From Gemmatimonadales bacterium (lineage in GTDB: Bacteria; Gemmatimonadota; Gemmatimonadetes; Gemmatimonadales; GWC2-71-9): 32,768 nt of DNA. The notes beneath the pieces are model-generated. The model ran no database searches. It was given only the letters and a program-made list of their open reading frames with translations, and was not told the DNA's origin. The first letter of the stretch is position 1. The number at the start of each line of letters is the position of its first letter. The stretch lies in assembly GCA_030601605.1 (NCBI GenBank), contig JAUVTI010000004.1:1-32768 (forward strand), given 5' to 3'. Shown here piece after piece: positions 16,473 through 24,475 of this stretch. The translations under genes were made by a program, and so were the position numbers.

Positions 16473-17120
16473 ATGACCGCAGACGTCGAGGCACTCTATC
16501 CATCCCGATCCGGGGCCGGCGCACAGCTGGGGCGGCAGGTCTATCAGTACATAAACCCGCCCACCCTGGTGCTGGGGATCACTCCCAGCGGGGTGGAGGT
16601 CGCCGCCAACGTCGCCAAGGCGATGGGCTGCAAGTTCGACGTCATCGTCGCGGCCCACGTACGGCTCGAGGGGCTGGGCATCGTGGGAGCGCTGGCAGAG
16701 GACTCGGAGATCGTGTTGGACCCGGAGTTCCAGCCCCGGTTCGGAATCGTGGAGGCGCTGGACGAGGCCATCGACGCGGCCCGGCGGGCCATCAAGACCG
16801 AGCGCCTTCTGTTCCGCGGCACCCGCGAGCTCCGCTCGGTCGAGCGCCAGAACGTGGTCATCGTCGACGGCCACCTGACTACGGCCTGGAAGACGCTGGC
16901 GGCGGTCGAGGCCATCAAGGGCAAGGACCCTGCGTACATCATGATAGCTGCCCCCGTCAGCACCCAGCCGGTCCACGCGAAGATGCGCGCGCGGCGCCTT
17001 CAATTCGTGTGCCCGTCGGTCCTCATGGACCCGGCCGGACACCCCCGCCCATTTGGTGATCCACAGGATCCCAGCGCAGAGAGACTCCGCAGCATTGTGG
17101 TTGCACGCGAAGCGGCGTAG
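16473..17120 (+). CDS. Phosphoribosyltransferase-fold protein with degenerate PRPP loop (COG1926-like)
   Basis: A 215-residue protein. The N-terminal LGITPSGVEVAANVAKAMG, the central ERLLFRG and the strand-loop VVIVDGHLTTAW align by eye with COG1926-type phosphoribosyltransferases. The canonical PRPP loop of the fold reads hhhhDDG-x-x-x-TGxT; here it is VIVDGHLTTAWK. One of the two acidic residues and the TG of the phosphate loop are therefore missing. It may have lost transferase activity or bind another ligand. The C-terminus SVLMDPAGHPRPFGDPQDPS looks proline-rich and extended. The ATG at 16473 has only a weak GGGA upstream. Its 3' end overlaps the 5' end of the PIG-L gene, making it the first of six overlapping genes. 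Confidence 0.7.
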   Translation: MTADVEALYPSRSGAGAQLGRQVYQYINPPTLVLGITPSGVEVAANVAKAMGCKFDVIVAAHVRLEGLGIVGALAEDSEIVLDPEFQPRFGIVEALDEAIDAARRAIKTERLLFRGTRELRSVERQNVVIVDGHLTTAWKTLAAVEAIKGKDPAYIMIAAPVSTQPVHAKMRARRLQFVCPSVLMDPAGHPRPFGDPQDPSAERLRSIVVAREAA

Positions 17121-19605
17121 TCTCGCCGTCCTGATCGCGTGCTCGGTGCTCGGTGGCCAACCGCTGGCCGCCCAGCTGGTGCCGCCTTCCGCGGGCGGGC
17201 TGGTGGAGCTGGACCGTCTTCTGCACCGCCTGGCCGTACCGTACCGCGTGCTGGTGATCGGCGCGCACCCCGACGACGAGGACACCCGCCTTCTGGCCCT
17301 GATGGCCCGCGGGTACGGGGCCGAGGCCGCCTACCTCTCGCTCTCGCGGGGCGAGGGTGGGCAGAACCTGATCGGAGGCGAGCTTGGGGTGGCGCTGGGG
17401 CTGCTGCGCTCGCAGGAGCTTGCCTCGGCGCGGGAGCTTGACGGCGCCCGGCAGTTCTTCACCCGCACTTACGACTTTGGTTACTCGCGCTCGCTGGATG
17501 AGACGGTGCGCTTCTGGCTGCCCGACTCGGTCCTCAAGGATGTGGTGCGGGTAGTGCGGCGCTTCCGGCCGCATGTGATCCTCTCGGTCTGGTCCGGGAC
17601 GCCACGGGACAGGCACGGGCAGCATCAGATGTCCGGCGTGGCTGCGTATCGAGCCTTCACGGTCGCGGGCGACCCGGCCCGATTTCCGGAGTTGGAGACC
17701 GAGGAGGGCCTCGAGCCGTGGCGGCCACTCAAGCTGTATCGATCCACGCGCTTCGATACGGCTGCCACCACGCTCACGCTCGAGACGGGGGGGCTCGACC
17801 CCATAACCGGCCGGACGTACCACCAGATCGCAATGGCAAGCCGCAGCCAGCATCGCTCTCAGGACATGGGACAGCTGCAGCGGACGGGTCCGGCCGTCAC
17901 CCGGATGCAGTTGGTGGCGGACTTCACCGGCCGGGAAGGTGAGGAACCAGAATCCGGCCTGTTCGGCGGCGTTCCCCCGGACACCTCCTGGCTGGCCAGT
18001 TTCGCCGATTCCCTGCGCGGCGCCACTACGGCTCCGCGGCTCGGGGACGCGGTTCACCCGCTGGCCGCGGCGCTGCGCCGGGCGCGCGGGCGCCAGGTAC
18101 CGGCAGGTCAGGTCGAGCTGCTGGAGCGCGCCCTCGCGGTGGCGGCGGGACTCGTGGTGGATGGAACCGCGACCCAGTCCGAGGTGGTGCCGGGCAGCAC
18201 CTTCGAGGTGACGCTGCAGATCTACAACGCCGGCCCGCACACGGCCCGGGTCGATCGCGTGTGGGTGCGGGCCCCGTCGGCGTGGCAGGTGACGCCGGTC
18301 GATCCCGCCCCGCCGGCCCTGGATCCGGGCAGCGAGGCTCGGCGCCGCTTCGAGGTCACCGTACCGGTGGACGCCGAGCCCAGCCAGCCCTACTTCCTGA
18401 GCCGTCCCGTGGTCGGCGCTCTCTATGACTGGAGCGAGACGGAACCCGCCGTCCGAGGGCTGCCGTTCGATCCGCCCCTGCTCGAGGCCTCCGTGAGCAT
18501 GACCGTGCTCGATGCCGAGGTGCGGCTGAGTCGAGAAATCAGCCGCAGGATCCAGGACCAGGTGGTGGGGGAGGTGCGGGAGCCGCTGCGAGTGGCGCCG
18601 GCCATCGAGGTCACGCTCGAACCGGACCGGCTGGTGTGGTCTTCGGCCGGGCCGGCGCAGCGAGTGTTCACCGTGACGCTGCAATATCGGGGGAGCGGTT
18701 CGACGGCGGGCGAAGTGCGACTCGAGGCGGACGGCTGGGAGATGCCGCTCCCGCAACCGTTCCTGTTCAGGGGCCGGGGCGAGTCGCAGTCGTTCAGGTT
18801 CACCGTGGTCCGGCCGGAGACGGAGCGCGCCCGCGCCACGGTGTGGGCGGTTGCCGCAACTGAGAGCGGAGCCGAATTCGACCTGGCCACAGTCCAGATT
18901 CGCTACCCGCACGTGCGCCCCACTGCCTACGTGCGCTCCGCGGCAAGCGATGTCGAGATCGCTCCGATCGTGCTGCCGCAGGTGAGCGCGGTGGGGTACG
19001 TGCGGGGAGCGGCCGACCGGGTTCCGGAGGCGCTGAGCCAGATCGGGCTGCCGGTGGAGATCCTGGGCGCGGGCGCTCTGGCGGATTCCGACCTGTCACG
19101 CTTCGACGCCATCGTAGTCGGACCGCGCGCCTACGAGATCGACTCCGCCCTCGTGAGCCACAACGACCGGTTGCTCGAGTACGTGCGGGATGGTGGGCTG
19201 CTGGTGGTGCAGTACCAGCAGTACCAGTTCTTCCGGGGCGGCTACGCACCCTATTCGCTGGAGATAGCGCGCCCCCACGACCGGGTCACCGATGAGACCG
19301 CGCCGGTCACGCTGCTGGATCCCGAGCACCCCGCCGTCACGCGGCCCAACCTCCTCGGTGACTCGGATTGGGTCGGCTGGCCTCAGGAGCGGGGACTCTA
19401 CTTCGCACACGACTGGGACGATGCCTACACTCCGCTGCTCGAGCTGACCGATCCCGGGATGCCACCCCTCCGGGGCGGGCTGCTGATGGCCTCATACGGG
19501 GACGGCACCTATGTGTACACGGGAATCTCCTTCTTACGCGCCCTGCCAGCCGGCGTCCCGGGTGCCTACCGGTTGTTTCTGAACCTGTTGGCCCTCGGTG
19601 AGTAG
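17095..19605 (+). CDS. Secreted PIG-L (LmbE) family deacetylase with Ig-like and GATase-like domains
   Basis: A predicted zinc-dependent N-acetyl-sugar (or similar amide) deacetylase of about 836 residues. The signal peptide contains AKRRSLAVLIACSVLGG and ends PLAAQ. The PIG-L domain occupies residues about 50-270, with the metal motif AHPDDED at 57-63 and a further histidine in RHGQHQMSG (H174/H177). Residues about 360-640 look like two beta-sandwich domains (YNAGPHTARVDRVWV). Residues about 640-836 form a GATase1/ThuA-like domain (DAIVVGPRAYE, LLEYVRDGGLLVVQYQQ). The start is uncertain: TTG 17095 has GAGAG 11 nt upstream and gives a normal-length signal peptide, while GTG 17056 is in frame but has no Shine-Dalgarno. 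The 3' end overlaps the next gene by 8 nt. Confidence 0.85.
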   Translation: MWLHAKRRSLAVLIACSVLGGQPLAAQLVPPSAGGLVELDRLLHRLAVPYRVLVIGAHPDDEDTRLLALMARGYGAEAAYLSLSRGEGGQNLIGGELGVALGLLRSQELASARELDGARQFFTRTYDFGYSRSLDETVRFWLPDSVLKDVVRVVRRFRPHVILSVWSGTPRDRHGQHQMSGVAAYRAFTVAGDPARFPELETEEGLEPWRPLKLYRSTRFDTAATTLTLETGGLDPITGRTYHQIAMASRSQHRSQDMGQLQRTGPAVTRMQLVADFTGREGEEPESGLFGGVPPDTSWLASFADSLRGATTAPRLGDAVHPLAAALRRARGRQVPAGQVELLERALAVAAGLVVDGTATQSEVVPGSTFEVTLQIYNAGPHTARVDRVWVRAPSAWQVTPVDPAPPALDPGSEARRRFEVTVPVDAEPSQPYFLSRPVVGALYDWSETEPAVRGLPFDPPLLEASVSMTVLDAEVRLSREISRRIQDQVVGEVREPLRVAPAIEVTLEPDRLVWSSAGPAQRVFTVTLQYRGSGSTAGEVRLEADGWEMPLPQPFLFRGRGESQSFRFTVVRPETERARATVWAVAATESGAEFDLATVQIRYPHVRPTAYVRSAASDVEIAPIVLPQVSAVGYVRGAADRVPEALSQIGLPVEILGAGALADSDLSRFDAIVVGPRAYEIDSALVSHNDRLLEYVRDGGLLVVQYQQYQFFRGGYAPYSLEIARPHDRVTDETAPVTLLDPEHPAVTRPNLLGDSDWVGWPQERGLYFAHDWDDAYTPLLELTDPGMPPLRGGLLMASYGDGTYVYTGISFLRALPAGVPGAYRLFLNLLALGE

Positions 19606-20620
19606 ACGCCGTCTCGCGCTCGCCGCGTGCGCCGCGGCGCTCGCGTTGACTGCCTGCAGCGACGGGCGCACGCCACTCCTCATCTACTCGCCACATGGGC
19701 GGGATCTGCTGTTGCTGGCGGAGACCACCTTCGAGGCCGCCAACCCGGACGTGGACGTGCGGTGGCTCGACATGGGCTCGCAGGACGCGCTCGACCGAAT
19801 CCGCTCCGAGCGCGCCAACCCGCAGGCGGACGTCTGGTTCGGTGGGCCGTCCACGTTGTTTCGCAGGGCGGCGGCTGACTCACTACTGGATGCGTACCGT
19901 CCGAGTTGGGCGGCGGCGGTGCCGGCGCGCGCACACGGTCCGGACGATCTCTACTTCGCCGCTTTCGAGACGCCGGTCGTCATCGCCTTCAACAGCGACG
20001 TCGTATCTCGCGAGACCGCGCCCTCGGATTGGGATGAGGTACTCGAGCCGCGCTGGACGAACCAGGTCATCATCCGCGACCCCCTCGCGTCGGGAACGAT
20101 GCGCACGATCTTCGGCATGGTGATCGAGCGCGGCCTGGCCGCGACGGGCGACACTGCGTGGGGGTTCGACTGGCTGCGGCGGCTGGACGGGCAGACCAGA
20201 GAGTACGTGTTCAATCCGGCGCTCCTGCACCAGAAGCTGCTGCGCCAGGAGGGATCGGTGACGCTGTGGGACCTGCCCGACATCCTGGTCGAACAGGACA
20301 AGGGCAGTCCGTTCGACTTCGTGCTGCCGAGCAGCGGCACACCGGTGATCGAGGACGCGATTGCCATTGTGCGCGGCGCGCGGCATCCGGAGGTCGCCCG
20401 CCGCTTCGTGGAGTGGGTGGGCTCTCCCGAGGCCCAGCTGCTCGCCGCGCGCGAGGCATTCCGCCTCCCGGCGCGAGGGGATCTGCCGCTCGACTCGCTG
20501 CCGGATTGGGCGCGTGAGGTAAAGGCGGGCCTCGTGGTGGAGGACATGGACTGGGAGCTCCTCAGCGAACAGGGCGCCGGGTGGATGACGTACTGGGATC
20601 GCAACGTTCGCAGCCGATGA
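19598..20620 (+). CDS. ABC importer substrate-binding lipoprotein (Fe3+/AfuA-like family)
   Basis: A periplasmic binding lipoprotein of 340 residues. The lipobox ALTACS at residues about 17-22 follows a basic N-terminus (VSRRRLALAAC). The mature domain LLIYSPHGRDLLLLAETTF and the hinge region QVIIRDPLASGTMRTIFG match the AfuA/FutA/ThiB-like class of binding proteins (cluster D, type II). FbpA-type ferric proteins use a tandem tyrosine pair for iron; no YY is present, so iron is not assured. Thiamine, phosphonate or polyamine-type ligands remain possible. The GTG start overlaps the PIG-L stop, and its own TGA overlaps the ATG of the ATPase gene. Confidence 0.85.
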   Translation: MSRRRLALAACAAALALTACSDGRTPLLIYSPHGRDLLLLAETTFEAANPDVDVRWLDMGSQDALDRIRSERANPQADVWFGGPSTLFRRAAADSLLDAYRPSWAAAVPARAHGPDDLYFAAFETPVVIAFNSDVVSRETAPSDWDEVLEPRWTNQVIIRDPLASGTMRTIFGMVIERGLAATGDTAWGFDWLRRLDGQTREYVFNPALLHQKLLRQEGSVTLWDLPDILVEQDKGSPFDFVLPSSGTPVIEDAIAIVRGARHPEVARRFVEWVGSPEAQLLAAREAFRLPARGDLPLDSLPDWAREVKAGLVVEDMDWELLSEQGAGWMTYWDRNVRSR

Positions 20621-21651
20621 GCGACGCCTTTCTGGAGGTCAGCCACCTCACAAAACGGTTCGGCGACCACGTCGCGGTCGGCGATCTCTCTCTGTCCGTA
20701 CCGCGCGGCGCGGTGCTCGCGCTGCTCGGTCCCAGTGGCAGTGGCAAGACGACCACGCTCAGGCTCCTGGCAGGCTTCGAGCGTCCCGACACTGGAACGA
20801 TCGCAGTGGAGGGGCGCGACGTGACTGCTCTTCCGCCGGTCCAGCGGCGCTTCGGGATGGTGTTCCAGCACTACGCGCTGTTCCCGCACCTGACCGTGGG
20901 TGAGAACGTGGCGTTCGGCCTGGCCGGTCAGGGCACGCGTGCCGACCGTGATGCGCGGGTAACGGAGATGCTCTCGCTCGTGGACCTGGACGGTTTCGGC
21001 GGCCGACAGGTCGGCGAGTTGTCGGGAGGGCAGCAGCAGCGCATCGCCGTGGCGCGGGCGCTGGCACCCGAGCCACGCGTGCTCCTGCTCGACGAGCCGC
21101 TCTCCAACCTGGATCCCAGTCTCAGGGAACGCACGCGCCTGGAGATGCGCGCGGCGCTCGACCGCGTGGGAATCACCACGGTGTTCGTCACCCACGAGCA
21201 GGAGGAGGCGTTCGCGCTCGGCGACAGCGTGGCCGTGCTCAACCACGGCCGCCTGGAGCAAGTGGGCACCCCGCCGGAGCTGTATGAGCACCCGCGCACG
21301 CTGTTCGTGGCGACGTTCGTCGGGCGCGCCAGCGTGCTCGGCGGTGTGGTGACTGGAGATGGGCGCGTGCGGATCGATGCCGGCGTGGAGTGGCCGGTGG
21401 ACGCGTCGCAGGAGTTGGCTGCCGGCGATCGGGCGTCCCTCGTGGTGCGGCCGGAGGCGGTGCGCTTCGCCGAGGCAGGTCTCGCCGGGATCGTGACGGA
21501 GCGTCGTTACACCGGGGCGCGGGCCCTGTTCACGGTCAGCGTGAGTGGAGGAAGGGTCGAGATCGAGGCGCCGGCCCACGCGGTGAGCGTCGGAGATCCC
21601 GTACACCTGGATGTAGAGCGGGCGTTGGCGTTCCCGGAGGTGAAGGAGTGA
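20617..21651 (+). CDS. ABC importer ATP-binding protein (FbpC/PotA type)
   Basis: The 344-residue energy-coupling subunit of the importer, on the inner face of the membrane. Walker A is GPSGSGKTT (residues about 36-44), the Q-loop is MVFQHYALFPHLT, the signature is LSGGQQQR, Walker B is LLLDEPLSNLD and the H-loop is FVTHEQEEA. Residues about 240-344 form a TOBE-type domain (VVRPEAVRFAEAG). The ATG at 20617 overlaps the preceding TGA as ATGA, and its own stop overlaps the permease GTG as GTGA. The domain layout fits Fe3+, thiamine, spermidine or sulfate importers; the ligand is not decided by this subunit. Confidence 0.95.
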   Translation: MSDAFLEVSHLTKRFGDHVAVGDLSLSVPRGAVLALLGPSGSGKTTTLRLLAGFERPDTGTIAVEGRDVTALPPVQRRFGMVFQHYALFPHLTVGENVAFGLAGQGTRADRDARVTEMLSLVDLDGFGGRQVGELSGGQQQRIAVARALAPEPRVLLLDEPLSNLDPSLRERTRLEMRAALDRVGITTVFVTHEQEEAFALGDSVAVLNHGRLEQVGTPPELYEHPRTLFVATFVGRASVLGGVVTGDGRVRIDAGVEWPVDASQELAAGDRASLVVRPEAVRFAEAGLAGIVTERRYTGARALFTVSVSGGRVEIEAPAHAVSVGDPVHLDVERALAFPEVKE

Positions 21652-23282
21652 CCCGGCGGCCGCGCGGCTCACTGCTCGTTCTGCTGCTGGTCTGGCTCTT
21701 CGTATACCCGGTTCTGCTCGTCGTGCTGGACAGCGTGCGCGGGCCGGACGGCTGGACGCTCGAGTACGTGGCGGCGTTCCTGCGCGAGCCGCGAGAGTGG
21801 GAAGCCCTGTGGGGCAGCCTCTGGATCTCGGTCGCCAGCGTGGCGCTCGCGGGTGTGATCGGGGTGCCGCTTGCCATTGTCTTCGAGCGGCTCGACTTTC
21901 CGGGACGCCGCGTCCTCGGAGCTCTGGTGGCGCTGCCGGCGGTGCTCCCTCCTCTGGTGGGTGTGATCGCGTTCCTGTTTCTCTACGGCGAGAGCGGGTT
22001 CGTTGCGCGCGTCCTCAGCGAGCTGCTCGGACTCGACGAGGCGCCGTGGCGACTGAGGGGTGCGGGAGCCATTCTGCTGGTTCATGCGTATTCCATGTAC
22101 GTGTACTTCTACCTGTTCACTCGCGCCGGACTCGCCAAGGTCGACGCATCGATGATCGAGGCGGCGCACTCCTTGGGGAGTGGGACCTGGAGGACGTTTC
22201 GTCGGGTGACGCTGCCGCTGCTCAGGCCGCAGCTCGCGGCGGCGGCGTTGCTCACGTTCATGACGGCGCTCGGCTCGTTCAGCGCCCCCTACATCTTCGG
22301 CGGCGGCTTCCGGGTGATGACGACCCAGATCGTCGCCAGCAAGCTGAACGGGGACATCAGGATGGCGGTGGTCGAGGCGAGCGCCCTGGCGCTGGTGGCG
22401 CTGATGGGGCTGTTCCTGCTGCGCCGGCAGGCCGAGGCTCGCTCGGTCGTGGCCGTGGGGAAGGGGACTCCGCCCGCCGCGCGAGTCCTGGCCCAGCCGA
22501 TCGCCCGGTGGGGTGCGACCGGGTTGGGGTGGGCATTCGGAATCCTGTTGCTGCTGCCGCACGCGACGCTCGTCGTCGTATCGCTCGTGCCGCTCGGTAC
22601 CTGGACCACTCAGCTCGTGCCGCCGGCATACACGTTAGCCAATTACGGCACGCTCCTGACCGAGCCGGAGCGGCTGCGCCCGCTCGTTAACTCGCTCTGG
22701 ATGGCGACCGTGGCGACCGTGGGAGCGATCGCCGTCGCGCTGTGGGCGGGGCGGCTCGTGGTGCAGCGGCGTGCCACTCTGCGCGGCCTGATCGAGACGC
22801 TGGTGTCGGTCCCGTGGGCCATCCCGGGCACGGTGCTGGCGATCGCGCTGGCGACTGCGTTTTCCATGCGGGCGCCCTGGGTCGCGCGCTGGGTGTTGGT
22901 CGGGACGGTCGTGATCCTGCCGCTCGCCTACCTCGTGCGCAACATCCCGATCGCGGCAGGATCGATACTCGCCGGCCTTCGCCAGCTGGACCCGTCGCTC
23001 GATGAGGCGGCGTCGTCGCTCGGCGCCGGGAGGTGGCGCACGCTGCGCGCGGTCACGCTGCCGCTCCTCAGGCCCGCGCTCCTGGCCGGCGGGGCACTCG
23101 CCTTCGCGACGGCTCTGGGCGACTTCGTGACATCGATCGTGCTGTACACGTACGAGACCCGCCCGATCTCGATTGAGATCCTGTCATCGCTGCGCGCCTT
23201 CGACATCGGTACCGCGGCGGCCTACGGCGTGGTGCTGATGCTGATCTCGGCCGGCGTAATGTTGGTGGGGACGCGGCGATGA
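21648..23282 (+). CDS. ABC importer permease, fused two-domain (FbpB/ThiP type)
   Basis: An integral membrane subunit of 544 residues, made of two BPD_transp_1 domains in one chain, as in FbpB and ThiP. Each half carries its own cytoplasmic EAA coupling motif: EAAHSLGSGTWRTFRRVTLP near residue 170 and EAASSLGAGRWRTLRAVTLP near residue 455. About twelve membrane helices are visible, the first being SLLVLLLVWLFVYPVLLVVL. The start GTG at 21648 overlaps the ATPase stop. The TGA overlaps the ATG of the MFS gene. One fused permease is enough for a full importer with the two upstream genes. Confidence 0.93.
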   Translation: MTRRPRGSLLVLLLVWLFVYPVLLVVLDSVRGPDGWTLEYVAAFLREPREWEALWGSLWISVASVALAGVIGVPLAIVFERLDFPGRRVLGALVALPAVLPPLVGVIAFLFLYGESGFVARVLSELLGLDEAPWRLRGAGAILLVHAYSMYVYFYLFTRAGLAKVDASMIEAAHSLGSGTWRTFRRVTLPLLRPQLAAAALLTFMTALGSFSAPYIFGGGFRVMTTQIVASKLNGDIRMAVVEASALALVALMGLFLLRRQAEARSVVAVGKGTPPAARVLAQPIARWGATGLGWAFGILLLLPHATLVVVSLVPLGTWTTQLVPPAYTLANYGTLLTEPERLRPLVNSLWMATVATVGAIAVALWAGRLVVQRRATLRGLIETLVSVPWAIPGTVLAIALATAFSMRAPWVARWVLVGTVVILPLAYLVRNIPIAAGSILAGLRQLDPSLDEAASSLGAGRWRTLRAVTLPLLRPALLAGGALAFATALGDFVTSIVLYTYETRPISIEILSSLRAFDIGTAAAYGVVLMLISAGVMLVGTRR

Positions 23283-24472
23283 GACGGCTCTCGGTGCTCA
23301 TGGCCACGGCGTTCGTGGACATGCTGGGGTTCGCCATGATCTTCCCGCTGCTGCCGTACTATGCGCTGCGGCTCGGGACGCAGGAGTGGATGATCGGGTG
23401 GATGATCGCGAGCTTCTCGATTACACAACTCGCGTCGGCGCCACTGTGGGGACGGCTGTCGGACCGCATGGGGCGGCGCGGGGCCATCATCGTGGGACTC
23501 GGAACCTCGGCCATCGCGTTCGTGGTGTTCGGGTTCGCCGCGCAGATGTGGATGCTGTTCCTGTCGCGCGTCATCCAGGGCCTCGGCGGCGGCACGACGG
23601 GGGTGCTGCAGGCCTACGTGGCCGACGTGACCGAGCCGAAGGATCGCGCGAAGGCGCTGGGCTGGCTGTCGGCGGCGACCGGCGCCGGTGTGATGATCGG
23701 GCCCGCCATCGGATCGCTCGCGTTCGGGTTGGGACCCGCGGCGCCGGGACTCGTGGCCGCTGGGCTCTGCCTCGTGAACATCGTGTTCGCGTGGCGCATG
23801 TTGCCCGAGTCGAACACCGGCCGCAAGCACGAGGAGATGGCCGGTACCGACGTTCCGAAGCAACGCTCGATCCGCTCCATGGTGCTCGAGGTGCTGCGCC
23901 GCCCGGGTGATGACGTGCCACAGCTGATCTGGATCTACGCGGTGGGCATGCTGGGCTTCATGTCCATGGCGGCCGTGCTGGCGCTCTACCTCGCGGTCGA
24001 CTTCGGGATCACGGAGAAGAACATCTTCATCTTCTTCGTTTACATAGGTGGGATCGGCGTGGTGATGCGCGCCGTGATGCTGGGCAAGCTCGTGGACTGG
24101 CTCGGTGAGGTGAAGCTGATGCGGGTCGGCGCCGCGTGCCTCGCGCTGGGCCTCGTTATCATCCCGCTGCCCAACACGGTCGTGACGCTGGGGCTGGCGC
24201 TCGGGCTGGTGCCGATCGGCACCGCGTGCCTGTTTCCGGCCACTTCCGCCCTGATCACGCATCGCGTGCCGCGTCGCCAACTGGGGCAGACCCTCGGTGT
24301 GCAGCAGGCGTTCGGCGGCATGGCCCGCGTGATCGCCCCCATCTGGGCCACCGCTGCGTTTCAGGGGCTCGGGACGAGTGTGCCGTTCTACATCGCGGGC
24401 GCGGTCGTCGCGCTGGTCACGCTGCTCGCGTTCCGGGTGATACCCCGGGCGCCGATCCCGGAAGCTGCCTAG
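23279..24472 (+). CDS. MFS transporter (DHA1/TetA-like)
   Basis: A 397-residue major facilitator with about twelve membrane helices. Motif A is clear after helix 2 (WGRLSDRMGRRGA). The end of helix 4 into 5 reads LGWLSAATGAGVMIGPAIG, the motif C pattern of proton-driven drug antiporters. It may export a drug, metabolite or siderophore-like compound; the substrate is unknown. The ATG at 23279 overlaps the permease stop (ATGA), so it is translated with the ABC importer. Its stop is 3 nt from the opposing amidohydrolase stop; no terminator hairpin fits between them. Confidence 0.92.
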   Translation: MRRLSVLMATAFVDMLGFAMIFPLLPYYALRLGTQEWMIGWMIASFSITQLASAPLWGRLSDRMGRRGAIIVGLGTSAIAFVVFGFAAQMWMLFLSRVIQGLGGGTTGVLQAYVADVTEPKDRAKALGWLSAATGAGVMIGPAIGSLAFGLGPAAPGLVAAGLCLVNIVFAWRMLPESNTGRKHEEMAGTDVPKQRSIRSMVLEVLRRPGDDVPQLIWIYAVGMLGFMSMAAVLALYLAVDFGITEKNIFIFFVYIGGIGVVMRAVMLGKLVDWLGEVKLMRVGAACLALGLVIIPLPNTVVTLGLALGLVPIGTACLFPATSALITHRVPRRQLGQTLGVQQAFGGMARVIAPIWATAAFQGLGTSVPFYIAGAVVALVTLLAFRVIPRAPIPEAA

Positions 24473-24475
24473 CTC

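Noticed and set aside
17023..18912. Long minus-strand open frame opposite the PIG-L gene
   Set aside because: Arg/Gly/His-rich translation with no domain; the plus-strand frame has a signal peptide and catalytic motifs.
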